A stretch of DNA of 64,000 bases from positions 1,174,535-1,238,534 of the forward strand of contig VUYV01000227.1 of the NCBI GenBank assembly GCA_008711295.1, written 5' to 3'. This DNA comes from Anarhynchus alexandrinus. Its lineage: Eukaryota > Chordata > Aves > Charadriiformes > Charadriidae. Below the pieces are notes generated by a model. That model saw only the letters and a program-made list of their open reading frames with translations, was not told the DNA's origin and made no database searches. Position 1 is the stretch's first letter, and every line of letters starts with the position of its first letter. A program made the position numbers and the translations under genes. Shown here in pieces: positions 22,857 through 34,812 of the stretch.

Positions 22857-24694
22857 GGTCATGGTGGTGAGGGACCATGGCACCAGAGCTCTTGTTTGAC
22901 TGCAGAAGGGGAAAGAAAAAGTTTCCTTGGCCAAAGTGGAGGAGGCTGGATTTTGCCCTACAGGACCTAATTAACCATCACCACCTTTCCAAACTTTATC
23001 CAGCCTCACAGCAAGCTCTGGCTGCAACTAAGACAGGACTTATCAATCTTCCACTCACCCATAGCCCCTGCTAACCCCACCTTCACCTGAAGAAGTGAAG
23101 AGCTAGCAAATCTCCCCTTCCACGTCCCCTCTCACCAGCAGAACTCTAGATTGCAGCCCATGAGCCACGTTTCTCTCTAATAAACTGTTCAGCCTGTGAG
23201 ATATCCTGAGGGGCGCTGAAGCAGCAAATGCAGGCAGCCCAGCAGCCTGCAGCAAGGTCAAAAAGGGCACAAACAGCAAAGGAAGACATGTTCAGCATAA
23301 CCACGCTTGCTCGAAGGATGTTACGGATTGAACACGTCTAGAAGGTAAGGGAAAGGTAGAGATAGACACACAACCTACTGGTTTTTACACCTTTAGTGTC
23401 ATCTGCCATCCCACCAAATCTGCTCCCCAGTGAGAAGCCTTCTAATCATGTCCCTCTGCAGAGAAGGCAAAGGTGACACGAGTAGTAACTGGCAACATTT
23501 AGGAACTGTGATGGGAACTGTTCATGCAGTTGCTGAAGATACTCGTCCTTACTCTTCCAGTTGGGATGGAAAAACCCTCCTGCAATCTCACAGAGGTTTT
23601 GCAGCGCACAGCCAGCATCCTCTACTCAGAGGGCATTCATGACAGTGGTGACCAAGCACCCACTTGCAGTAAGCTTATGTATTTCCACATGAAGAACAAA
23701 GGCAAACTGTGTACGTACTCCTGTGCTGACCAGGTACGGTAACATGACCCAGCAGCACAGGGGCAGGAAGCCTTTCTGACAACACAAACAGGAACTCAAA
23801 TGCCATAAAAGGTTCTGTCCTGCCGTGTCCTGCCGCTCAGCTCCTGCATCCATAACCTCCCTCTGACTGGGACAGAGCAGTGCAACAAAAAGAAGGTGCA
23901 AGAAAATGAGCCATAAAGAAGTCTAGGAACGTTGGTGACAGGTCATCAAGAGTTTCCCTCAAACCATATTCTGCAGATATATGAGTTACCCATCCCTAGT
24001 GGACCTGCCGCTGTCTGACAGCCAAACCAGCAGCTTGGCAGGAGAGGGGAACTGGGTGACAAACACCATGGTATCAGGCACCATGAATCAGGAAGAACAG
24101 GACAGCTAGTGTCTGGAACAGAAATAAGCCATGATCTTAGCCAAGAGCAGAAATGGAGTTTGATAACACATGTGAGACCTTTTAAAGGGGATGACACCAG
24201 AAAGAAAAAAAAAACAACCCTAAACTCCTACCACCATCTCCATAAGACAGATGAAAGGACAGCATGGTACTTCTGAGGGTGATCTGTTGAAAGGTCTCCT
24301 GTTTGGAGAAAAGCTATTCAGGGGCATAATTTTATTTTGGAGAGCTTCAGGCTACATGTTTATTGGGGATATTTTGCCTGCAGACCAGGCTAGAGCTAAT
24401 CTAAGGTAAAACACCTGAAGCACATATGTTAATTTCTTGGCATCACCTGCTTCAATCTACTTGACGTGCTCTTGCTGTGCTCATGAAAGCAAAGCCTGGC
24501 CATCAGTCTAAGTCCCTGGACATCACTCTCTGCATATTGATTAGCTCTCGGGCTTAGCTTTGAAGGAACCAGTTAGTTCCCTCTGAGGATAAAGTCAGAA
24601 GAAGTATTTCAGATGATCCTCTTTCCCTCCCACACTGCTAAGGAGTGGTCCACGCTGTTTCCTCTCAACAAACCCATTCCTCTGCTGCCATAAA
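22857..24694. other. GC-richer non-repeat stretch
   Basis: Visibly richer in G+C than the rest of the window. It holds the exon-like segment at 23524-23733 and a polyadenylation-like AATAAA near 23180. No known repeat is recognised. It could be an unrecognised old element or part of an unseen gene. Confidence 0.4.
23524..23733 (+). other. Exon-like open segment (candidate only)
   Basis: The frame begins ATG CAG TTG CTG AAG and encodes a short hydrophobic start, MQLLKILVLTLPVG, that resembles a small signal peptide. A cysteine-containing segment with one N-linked site follows (KPSCNLTEVLQRTASILY). It stays open to CAG at 23731-23733, followed directly by a good 5' splice site (GTACGG). An AG preceded by a pyrimidine-rich run (TTACTCTTCCAG) ends at 23560 and could be an acceptor instead. 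The Kozak context is weak (T at -3). No downstream exon was found and no protein family recognised. An open frame of 72 codons is expected by chance at this scale. Confidence 0.15.
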
Positions 24695-24950
24695 CATAGA
24701 ATCATAGAATGGTTTAGGTTGGAAGCGACCTTGAAGATCATTGAGTTCCAACCCCCCTGCCATGGGCAGGGACACCTCCCACTAGACCAGGTTGCCCAAG
24801 GCCACGTCCAGCCTGGCCTTGAACACCTCCAGGGATGGGGACTCAACAACCTCTCTGGGCAACCTGTTCCAGTGCCTTACCACCCTCAAAGTGAAAAACT
24901 TCTTCCTAATGTTCAATCTAAACCTGCCCTCTTCCAGTTTAAACCCATTC
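24695..24950 (-). mobile_element. CR1 LINE, 3' end
   Basis: The plus strand reads from the reversed tail (CATAGAATCATAGAATGG) through the reverse complement of the 3' untranslated region and the ORF2 C-terminus. In the minus frame the block order is [31 protein letters not shown] and [12 protein letters not shown]. The copy is 5'-truncated at about 24950, exactly where an AT-rich minisatellite begins. Its tail class is that of the copies at 10880 and 17332. Confidence 0.94.
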
Positions 24951-25050
24951 ATCCAAATATACAATATGTATACACAAATATACAAATATGTATATACAAA
25001 TATAGAAATATACAATATGTATACAATCCAAAGTATACAATATGTACATT
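24951..25050. repeat. AT-rich minisatellite
   Basis: Imperfect tandem units of the type ACAAATATACAATATGTATA, about 100 bases in all. It abuts the truncated end of the adjacent CR1. Confidence 0.8.
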
Positions 25051-27007
25051 TGGGTTTTGCCAAGTCCGGCTCTTCTAGCAAGAGGTGGCAGAGGACTTAA
25101 CCTTTTTAGAGTGCGCTTTGAGCTGAAAAAGTATAAAAATGTGCCCTCCAAGTGCACTTACAAGGACCTGGAAGAGATCCAGGCCAAGTGCTCTACAGTG
25201 TGAGTACACACTTTGTGCTCCACATGGAGCTAGTCCTGAGCAGTGTGGGTAGAGTGCAGTTGTGCACCATGGCCCTAATAGCTCAGTTGCAGACACCTTT
25301 AGCACTGCCGATGTTTTCTGTCTTCTTGTGCTTATTGTCTGCATCTTCCTTAATCTTACTTAAATAACTGCAACATCAAAAAAATATCCTGCACACCCAC
25401 AGATAAAAATTTCTAAACTTCTGAGTTTCAGGAAATGGCTCCACTGATCTGTTTCTAAGGGATTAAGCATTTCCCTTATTTTTCAGTCTGGAGAGGAGGG
25501 ACAATTTTCACATTAGTTGGTACAACCAACAACCAATTCAGCAACTCTACACACCAAGCTGCAATGAATTTTAACTCCGTTCCTATTGTAAAAGATTCAT
25601 ATTGTCTAGGAAGGCCCTCCACAAAAGGCTTAAGTTTGTGTTCTAAATATATATTTTACATAAGGTAGACATTAAATATTTTTATCCATGTCTACTGCCC
25701 ACGCAGAACTTAACTTACCAATATGATTTTTGGGTTGTTTCTACTCGTGTTTAACCAACTGTATGCAAGAAATCAAAATAAACTCAGCAAAATCATTACT
25801 CTGGCAGGGAACTCTGTTCTAATCATTTCCCGGGAGCCCATGCTTTTCATCCACATTAATGGTCACTCGATGGGCAAGTGAAAAAGCAGGGAAACCTCTT
25901 GAGAAAAAAGTGTAATTCAAGTGCCAACATCTCTCCTAATAACTACATAACAATTTTACACAGAACCTGGGCACTGTAATGAATGCCCAATAAAACAAAA
26001 TTGCTGTATAAAGTGCACAAGCAGGCATTTGAAGAGGTTCTGAGTGGATGGATACTAGCCAAGAGCAAGTAACAGGGGAAACAAAACACCCAATGATACT
26101 TCAATGAAGTGTTTGCATGGGGTTGGACGGTCAAGTCTATGCTCTTTTGAGCTCTGAAAGATCTGCCATTTTTTTCAACTTGCTGCAGCTGCATGACCTG
26201 ATGGCAGGAGAAGTTGTTCTGCATGCCCAGTGTTGATTCCCTCAGCTTCAGCTGATTACTTTGCCAATCAGTCAGATGCAATTTACAATCAGTTTTAAGA
26301 TTGCTCATCATTTCCTATGACTGGCATGCTGACTCTTTGACAGAATTATGGCCCATACCAATCAACAGCATCAACCGGTTTCAAGCCTTCTCCCTTTGTT
26401 AAGTATTTCCCTTTCTCTTCCTGCAGAAGTTGGCCACACTTTGTCAGTGGAAATGAGCACAATGGAAGTTCATACACACTGATAGCATGAATTACTGGAT
26501 GTAGATACACTTACTACAGTATCTACATTGAAGATAACATTGATAAATTGAACCTTCCTAAACAAGTTTCATTGATTCCCAATACAATTAATAGAAAAAG
26601 AGCAAAGTGCTCTAAGCAGCGGCTTGAGAGGCAATAGTGGGGTATCTCTCTGATTCCTCTGGCTGGAAGCCACATTCTCGCAGTCTTGGATGGAAGAGTA
26701 TTTAAATTTGCTTTATTTTCATGATCTCATATACAACAGTATACAGTAATGGTCATGATGGATGCTGTTAAGTGCATGACTCGCTACTTTCAGAAAATCA
26801 AAGTCTAACCTAAGACTTCATGTAGGAGAGGCTTGATGGTCACATCCTCATTGCTTTTAGTGAAACTACTAGTATTCCCCTACACCAAGGATTAAAATAT
26901 TAACATCGTGAGTACAACTTCTTGCACTAGGTGCTTTCATTCCTTAAAATAGCATACTCTCAGCTGCAAACGTCCCATGAAACAATAGCAATCTGAAGAG
27001 GTTACCC
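25051..27007. other. Unannotated non-coding stretch
   Basis: AT-rich to mixed. A 122-codon open frame on the minus strand near 26 kb has no family features. No repeat recognised. Confidence 0.55.
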
Positions 27008-29560
27008 TGCCACCAAAGAGCTGGCAACTCACAGAGGTGAGGCTAACAATTCCCAGGGTCCCCCTTTCTACCCTTTTTAAAAATGGGGCAACGTTTCACT
27101 TTTTCTAGTCACTGGGGACTTCACCTGACTGCTGTGACTTTTCAAATATCATGGCAACTACATCAGCCAATTCCTTCAGGACTCTGGGATGGATTTAGCC
27201 AGGTCCCATAGACTTCTGTATGTTCAGGTTGCTCAGGTGGTCGTGAACCTGATCTCCTTTTACAGAGGGACTTTTGTCCCCTAGTCCCTGCCTTGCTGTC
27301 CATCCACTCGAGAGGTGTGGGGAGAGAGGTTGCCAGTGAAGACTGAGGCAAAAATATTGTGGAGTACCTCAGACACCTCTTTGTCCATTGTTATCAGTTT
27401 GCTAGTCTTGCTCTTCCGGGGGGGTTACGCTTTCTTCGACCTCTCTTTTCTGGTTGACATACCTGTAGAAGCCCTTATTATTATTCTTTGCGTCCCTTGC
27501 CAAGTTCAGCTCCATCTGCGCCTTTGCTTTCCTGACCCCAACCCTACATAACTGGGCAACGTATCTATACTCTTCCCAGGATACCTGTCCGTGCTTCCAG
27601 TGCCTCTGTATCTCTTTTTTTCCCTTTAGTTGACTAGCAGGTCTTGACTCAGCCATGCCGGACTCTTGCCCTCCTTTCCTGATTTCTTACACCTGAGGAT
27701 CAAGAGCTTTTGTGCTCTGTGGAAAGAGTTCTTAAAGATCTGCCAGCTCTTTTCTGCTTCCTGTTCCTTGAGGGCAATTTCCCAGGGGTTTCTATTCACT
27801 AACTCCTTGAAAAGCTGGAATTTTGCTTTCCTAAAATTCAGGGTCCTGACTTTACCCTTCCCCTGACCCATATCCCTCAGGACTGCAAACTCCACCAGTG
27901 CATGACCATTGCAACTCAGGCTGCCTCCAGTCTTGACATCACTGATTAGCTCACTTGCACGGGTGACCATCAGGTCCAGTAGCACCTCTCTGGTGCGGCT
28001 GTCTAATATTTGGCTTAAGAAGTTATCTTTGATGCACTCCNCCAGCTCTTTTCTGCTTCCTGTTCCTTGAGGGCAATTTCCCAGGGGTTTCTATTCACTA
28101 ACTCCTTGAAAAGCTGGAATTTTGCTTTCCTAAAATTCAGGGTCCTGACTTTACCCTTCCCCTGACCCATATCCCTCAGGACTGCAAACTCCACCAGTGC
28201 ATGATCATTGCAACTCAGGCTGCCTCTAGTCTTGACGTCACTGATTAGCTCACTTGCACTGGTGACCATCAGGTCCAGTAGCACCTCTCCTCTGGTGAGG
28301 CTGTCTAATACTTGGCTTAAGAAGTTACCTTTGATGCAGTCCAGGAGTCTCCTGGATTGCCCACAGTTTGCCTCACTACTTTTCCAGCAGATGTTGGGGT
28401 GGTTGAAGTCCCTCAGCAGGACAAGAGCCTGCGAGCGCGATGCCTCCTGTGGCTGGAGTAAGAAGACGTCATCAGTAGGCTCCCCTTGATCGCATGGCCT
28501 GTAGTATACACCACCAACAAGGTCGCCTTTGTATCCTTGGTCTCTAATTCTTACCCATAAGCTTTCAACCTGCTTGTGGTTATTCTTCAGAGGCAGTTCT
28601 TCACATTCTATCCATTTCTTCATATAAAGGGTAACACCTGCGCCCCTCCTTCATCACCTGTCCCTTCTGAACAGCCTGTAGCAATCAATAGCCGCACCCC
28701 AGTCATAGGATTCGTCCCACCAAGTTTCAGTAATGGCAACTAGGACGTAGCTTTCCAGCAGCACAGTGGCTTCCAACGCCCCCTGTTTGTTGCCCATGCT
28801 GCCTGCATTGGTGTAGAGACACTTCAGCTGGGCCATCAGGCCTGTCACCTTCTTAGAGGAACTCCACTTAATTCCTTTGGGGTATTTCACTGGTGTATCC
28901 CTTTTGGTTCCTATTATTTCAGGACCCCCTGGCTCATCTCCGTAACACTTCAAGTGTGCTGCAGTTGTATCCAGCATGTCTCAGAGCTATAGGCTGAGGG
29001 CCCTCACTCGCACCCCGTCCCTCTAATCTTGTCGTGTGATCTCACACTTTGTCACAGGCGAGCTTGATATTGTCCCCCTCTCCCTTCGAGTCTAGTTTAA
29101 AGCTCTGTCAATGAGCCCCACTAGCCTGTGAGCAAAGACCCTCTCCCCCCTTTCAGAATGGTGAATGCCCTTTGATGTCAGCAAGCCTGGTGCCATTATC
29201 GAAAACCCCAAAACTGTGGCAGTGACACCAGCCACGAAACCATGTATTAATAGACTGCGCTCTTCTGTTTCTTCCAATGTTGCTGCCCACAACTAGGAGG
29301 AGAGAGAAGAAAATAACCTTTTCTCCAGATTCCTTTACCAACTCTCCCAAAGCCCTGAAGTCTCTTTTGATCTCCCTTGGACGACACGTTGTGTCTTCAT
29401 TGCCACCCACATGGAAGAGCAGCAATGGGTAATAGCCCGAGAGCTGCACCAGGCTAGGAAGTTTGCAAGAGATGTCCTTAACCCGGGCCCCAGGGAGACA
29501 GCAGACTTCCTTAAGAGGAGGACACCTCCCTTGCCCTGCTTAGGAATCATCTTCCAAGCA
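27008..29560 (-). mobile_element. CR1 LINE with ORF1 end, ORF2 endonuclease, RT start; 3' half missing
   Basis: Read on the minus strand from 29560. First come ORF1 C-terminal esterase (SGNH-type) remnants: YYPLLLFHVGGNED and a GIHHSERGERVFAHRLVGLI block. An inter-ORF region follows. Then comes the APE-type endonuclease of ORF2, with LYTNAGSMGNKQ, the catalytic-glutamate block ITETWWDES, YRP, a DFN box (LLRDFN, usually GDFN) and a DHALVEF box. The linker before the reverse transcriptase (EEYRYVAQLCR, RKAKAQMELNLA) comes next, and the first RT motif ends the homology (PIFKKGRKGDPGN in one frame, VSLTSV in another). Breaks include tandem TGA TGA at 28656-28651, further frameshifts and a 300-nt duplication at an N. 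The RT active site, ORF2 C-terminus and 3' tail are absent, which is unusual for a LINE insertion. Boundaries are approximate. Confidence 0.92.
27743..28342. repeat. Direct duplication around a single N (likely assembly artefact)
   Basis: Copy A (27743-28040) and copy B (28042-28342) are separated by one N at 28041. The first 160 bases or so are identical. The last 140 differ by eight substitutions and a 3-nt indel. All differences lie toward the N-facing end of copy A. Removing one copy restores a continuous CR1 ORF2. Confidence 0.9.
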
Positions 29561-30729
29561 CTAATGATTCAGATTGCCTTAACTGATATTTTCTTCTTTT
29601 GAAGGGAATCGAGGCTTTGATGGAGAAGGCAGAAGATTCACATCACTTACTCAATTGCACCTCAGACCTCTGATCTGTTTTCATAGTTGTCTTGTACAAC
29701 GAATGTCAGGAGTTAAGTTGCAGACAATCCTAAACCAGGTGGACTTGAGCCAAAAACTTATTCAGGGGCATTAAAACAATTCACTGCACTGGTAAGTATT
29801 TGGGACATCTGCTTTATTTGCTGCAGGTGCTTCACGCTGGAGGTACGCCAGGTAGAGATCTCTTATAACACCCCTTCACCCTGTGTAAGCAAGGACACAC
29901 TCCTTCAATGTATATGTATAAAGGTTGGGAGAATCAGAGCATCAGGATGCTTCAAACACTGAGGGAAGCTCCAGTGAGTGCAGCCTTCCTGAACATCAGC
30001 AATAGCAACAGCAGCTGTGGCTGTGGTCAATAAGACATTTGTCTAACAGAATGTTAAGCTGCTTTCCTATACAATCATTATGCAGTTGACTGATTCAGAT
30101 GTTTTCGTATAATTGTCTTGTTTGACGAGGAGTTCATTCTTGTCTCTGCATTTAAGATAATTTCTCTGACAACCATATGGACAGGATTTGTTTGTTAAAA
30201 AGCCCGCCCCTACCATGAAATGGTTTTTGGAAACAGCAACTTTTTTTTTTTTGCTTGTTTGAAAAGAGGTGGAGTAGGAGAGGAAAACATCCTTTGCTGT
30301 TTATCAGTAATTTGATCAGATATTTTGGTCAGTTTTGTCTGTTGGCTCAACCTGGGCTCGAGATTTTGGATAGAATTATGCAAAAGTAGCATGATGTTTT
30401 GAAAATCAGTGTACTCTAAAAACAAACAAATCACACCTAAAAAAAATCCTGCAAGAATGGGAATCTTGCTACGGCAAATGTATTAAAAAAAAAGCATTCA
30501 AGTCCCTTCAGCAAAGCTTCTAAATCTATATGGTATTCTAAAATAACATAACCTAGCAGGATAAAACAAAAGAAAGCATGGAAAGGAGATGTTGTCACAG
30601 AGTGAAGCTTGTATTATTTTTGTGACAGCCCTTCAAAATGTTCACAGTATTTAAAAAGAGATTTGGTATTTAGAGAAGAACTTGGAAAATCAAAATTTTT
30701 GAATTATTTTCCTATCTTTCATATTCCTT
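29561..30729. other. Unannotated non-coding stretch
   Basis: No gene or interspersed repeat recognised. It has short T and A runs (near 30240 and 30485). Confidence 0.55.
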
Positions 30730-30800
30730 TGTGGTATGATCTTGGGCAAGTCAGTCAGCATTTCTGTGTCTCAGCTTCATATGGGTTCTCCCACAGGTAA
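30730..30800 (+). mobile_element. MIR/CORE-SINE-like relic
   Basis: 'TATGATCTTGGGCAAGTCAG' followed by 'CATTTCTGTGTCTCAGCTTC' matches the MIR phrase 'GTGACCTTGGGCAAGTCACTT' then 'CTCTGTGCCTCAGTTTCC' in order and spacing. Only this central part is recognisable. Confidence 0.6.
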
Positions 30801-32531
30801 GTATTAAAAAGCCACATACACTTAAAGGCACCTCGGAAGAGGAGGCGGAGTAAAATCTCTATCAATATAACATGATTGAACCTCCCAATTTAAGCCAGGT
30901 AAGGGCTTAGCCAGCCTTGCCTCAGTCATAATGTGGACGATACACCTACCTGTAAGGAAAACACCTTTGCAGTCACATCAGTCCTCCTGTTCCCTCACTT
31001 AAAACAACTGCTCAAAGGGGAAGTGAAAAATAGTATCTCTCAAATTTGAGTGTCAAGGGTCTTTGCCTGCTGTTTTCCAAGGATCCATTTCTGCAATATC
31101 AAGGAAATACCATGCAAGTGACATCTTTTCTGTGTACTGTACACAGGCAGGCTGTTGTCCTGCCCCCTCTCAGAAGAGGATTGTTGCCATTAAGTAAGAG
31201 TTTTATATAAGTATTAAAGAGTATTAAAGTACTAAAGAGGTTTTTTATTTTATCTGTGTGTCTTAAATGCAATGACATAAACAAGGTGTGGGCTCATGTT
31301 AAATTTCCATAACAATGAGTATTTGTGTTTCTGTATTAGTAGTTATAGGATCAAAATCAACATTAAAATACACAACTTCTTAGTCAAAGTTTTTTTCCTA
31401 TATTACTGTACAACAGTAAAATATAAAACCACCCATACCTCACATGCAAATCACTGCATAGTACTATCTCCCGACCCTGCACTGTGCCGTACAAGTGTTT
31501 TAACATGGAAGATATTTTTTTCTGACCCTACAGAGGAGTTCCTTCATTCCGCAGCCTTCCCAAGGGGAGTCATCTCTGGTACACCACCTACATCATTTTC
31601 CAGATGAACACAAACCTAATAATTATTTCTGTTGCAACTAATGTCATAGACAAGCCAAGAAAATATTGACACCAATAATAATTCTACATCTCCCACACTC
31701 TATACCCAAAACCTATTCACACCTTAAAGCTTTTTTATGCAATTTATTTTCCTTCAGTCTTTTCTTTCATTGCCTGTCTCCCTGAGGCATCTGGTAGGCA
31801 CTCCTTGAAAGTTGCTCCAAGATCACCCCAGTGCTAAAGCACCATTTTACCCTCAGCCATCCAACCCTCAGCTCCTTCCAATTAAAGTCTGAACCAGAAG
31901 GCATTCAGCTTCCACTTTCTCAAGTGTGAACAAGTGCAACCACTGCAGGAAGCTGAGCATCCTTGTCAGAAGCAGCAGGATCCTCCGTCCTTAAAATGTT
32001 ACTGTCATGCCACTGTCACACCACTGTCACTTTGCCCTGGACTCCAACACATCATGATGGGCTGTCTGGTGTCCTGGGAATCTGTCCCAGTCATATTCAG
32101 CAAGGCTAAGAAAAGACTTTGCCTGTTAAGAATTTTTGTTCTAACCGGTGAGTCTTGGCTCGTCTTCTGTTGGACTTGGTGTACTTGATTGCAATTAAGA
32201 ATTTGGAGCAGTAGTCTTTTATCAAATATACCCTTTCAATGCTTCTCATCCAAACACACATTCTTTTCCACCATAAAAGCCCTGATTTATCATGTTCCTT
32301 AACATTCACCACAACACTTTTATCACTTATTGTGTAATGGATAAGGTTTTTACTGTTGGGATAAGATGATAGATCATCTGGCCATCTTTTCTATGAAGAC
32401 TGAAAATTTACTTAGAACTCGGAGATACTAATCAGGATGAGACATCCATCCTCTAAGATCCAGAAAACACTATATTTCCCTCACAGTGAACAGTTATTTT
32501 ATTTAAGATTTTTATGTGTTCAGAATCTTAT
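30801..32531. other. Unannotated non-coding stretch
   Basis: AT-rich, with a tiny tandem of an 11-nt unit (ACTGTCAYRCC) at 32001-32030. No gene or interspersed repeat recognised. Confidence 0.55.
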
Positions 32532-32695
32532 CAAATATTGCTTAGTTGTTTTGTGGTTTTTTGTTTTTTTGGTTTTTTTTAACAAAATTCATCGCAGTTT
32601 GTTCATTGGAGAGAAGGATCCCAANCAATGTTGCTTAGTTGTTCTTTTTTTAACAAAATTCATCGCAGTTTGTTCATTGGAGAGAAGGATCCCAA
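32532..32695. repeat. Direct duplication around a single N (likely assembly artefact)
   Basis: A 44-nt segment ending GAGAAGGATCCCAA occurs identically at 32581-32624 and 32652-32695, separated by an N at 32625. Upstream of each copy is TTGCTTAGTTGTT. The intervening T/G tract is about 20 nt longer in the left copy, which fits two contig ends that differ in a low-complexity run and were not merged. Confidence 0.9.
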
Positions 32696-34596
32696 ATGCA
32701 AAGCAAACTTTTTCCATTGGCACTCGCTAAAATGCCAATCATTCCTGGCAAGTTTTTTGCTTATTATAAGATTAAAAAATGTCATTTGGGAAAAAAAATA
32801 ATAGTTCTATCTACTGAATTTTAGCCAACAAAAGTTTTAAAAGGTATTTGAGTAGCACAGAAGAAATTCTACAGGTAATTTCAATAGTTTGAAGTTTTGG
32901 CTGAGTTTCAGTTTGCATTTTGGTGCAGATTGCCTGAATGATTTTATGCTGTTTTGTCCAGAGTAAAGTCTTTTAGGCAACTACATATATAAGGCTTGTA
33001 TTTGGAATTCCTCAGTATTCTCATAATTGAAGATATTTGATAAGTTACAGATGATATCACAAAGTACTCAAAGCAGTAGTGGAATCCATGTGAGTATCTT
33101 AGTGAGCAGCAATACACCTTAATGATGATCAACATTAGCTGTGTCCATTACATCATAGATGTGTCCTTTAATGTCACAGGCATTGGTCCAAGGACATTGG
33201 ACTGCACCGCATTTTGCACTTTGATGAAGTCTTCAGTCTCTACTGTGAAGCAAAATAATAAACAGAAGAATGGAGATCAAGAAACCAGTAAAGCTGGGAA
33301 AAAAAAATTAGAAAGATGTATGAGGCCAAAAAATCAATTAATGGAGCTGAGATTTTCCCAGAAATTTTCAGTTCAAAAAGAAATCATCTATTTTTTTCCC
33401 CAAAGTGCAGTTCCAACACACTGAAGTCAGGAAGACAGTTTTCTACTGACAACTTACTCAAAAGAAGGTGACTCACAGAGGGGACGAAGCAATAATAAAA
33501 ACAAATAAGTCCTTTGCAGATAAATGTGTAAACAAACCAGCTTAAAGCTAGAGGTAAATTTGATAGAAATTTAAACTAGTCAGAAAGAAACACTAATTGG
33601 AATCAATATGTAGTTGTGAAAATGTTTGAAAGACCTAAATAATTACAGCACTTAATGTTGTTGTCTTAAAGGGAAGTAGAAAGGTCAGCTAATTAAATTG
33701 TCTTAATTTGAACAATAAGGAGTAAAAGCTGCAGCTTTTAAAAGTGTTGGAGTAGTACATAAACAAGTGTGAGAAAGTAAATTATTCAATGCCAAGAAAA
33801 TTAAACTCAGAAAGGAAAACCCTACACACATTGACATTTCTTGAAACACCTAATGTAAACCCCTAACAAAGCAAATTACCAGTAAAATGAAAATTGATAA
33901 TTTGCTTGGCACAAGTGATTTGCAGTTCTTCATTTATTGTGGAAAATTGTGTCCTAATTCACAAGAGCACTGGCAATTACCAAAGACACAAGATATATTG
34001 AACCACGGAGGAGAAAATGCTGTTTACTCCCTAGTGAGGTAAAGAGATCCTTTCATTTGTAGTTTCCTGGTCAGTTTTGGGTAAAGCACAAACAGCTGGA
34101 GGTAAAGGAAGGTGGGATTTTGGTTTTTTTCTCCAGCAGGGAGAAATACTAGGGAGAAGAAAAGTAATCGCCATTTAAGAGGGGTTTTGCTTCTCATTGT
34201 CTAGCTGCCTTCTAATATTCATCCATGTGCACACCAAACCACCTCATCTATCATATTCTTATTCTCAGATGGATTAGCGTACTCCTGGGAATAAGATACT
34301 TTATTGAAAATAACCGAATGTCAGCATTACTTTTAATGGCTTAAATTGGTACAACCACTGTTCAAAAGATTCGACCAAAATAACTCTGCTACATTCAAAG
34401 AAGGCACAGAAACTCTTGCTGGAACTGTGTCAAGAAAAAATAAATTGGAGTTTGGTACCAGTTCCACACTACACTCCCTCCCCTTCCCCAATTCTCCTGG
34501 CCAGACCGTGCTGCGGCTTCTGCTCCCTGGTATCATTCAGCAAAAAGCATTGAAGAGAGAAGTATTGACTTGGAGAACTGTGTCTTTCTTTGAAGG
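32696..34596. other. Unannotated AT-rich non-coding stretch
   Basis: Nothing recognised apart from an 18-bp perfect palindrome at 33723-33740. Confidence 0.55.
33723..33740. other. 18-bp perfect palindrome
   Basis: TAAAAGCTGCAGCTTTTA equals its own reverse complement and is centred on a PstI-type CTGCAG. It has no loop. Confidence 0.7.
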
Positions 34597-34812
34597 AATC
34601 ACAGAATCACACAGAATCACAGAATGGTCAGGGTTGGAAGGGACCTCTGGAGATCAACCAATCCAACCCCCCTGCCAGAGCAGGGTCACCTACAGCAGTT
34701 GCACAGGACGGCGTCCAGGCGGGTTTGGAATATCTGCAGAGTAGGAGGCTCCACAACCTCACTGGGCAGCCTGTGCCAGTGCTCTGCCACCCTCAAAGTA
34801 AAGAAGTTTTAA
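34597..34812 (-). mobile_element. CR1 LINE, 3' end
   Basis: Plus-strand AATCACAGAATCACACAGAATC is followed by TCAGGGTTGGAAGGGACCTC and then 'CACCTACAGCAGTTGCACAGG' and 'CTCAAAGTAAAGAAG'. This is a reversed CR1 3' end of the 'TTCTGTGATTCTGTGA' tail class, 5'-truncated near 34812. It is the same class as 9936, 37700 and 46099. Confidence 0.93.

Noticed and set aside
25943..26311. 122-codon minus-strand open frame
   Set aside because: No conserved motif, promoter or splice signal. Composition like flanking DNA.
34346..34744. 132-codon plus-strand open frame
   Set aside because: Its second half is the antisense of a CR1 3' end and its first half has no features.
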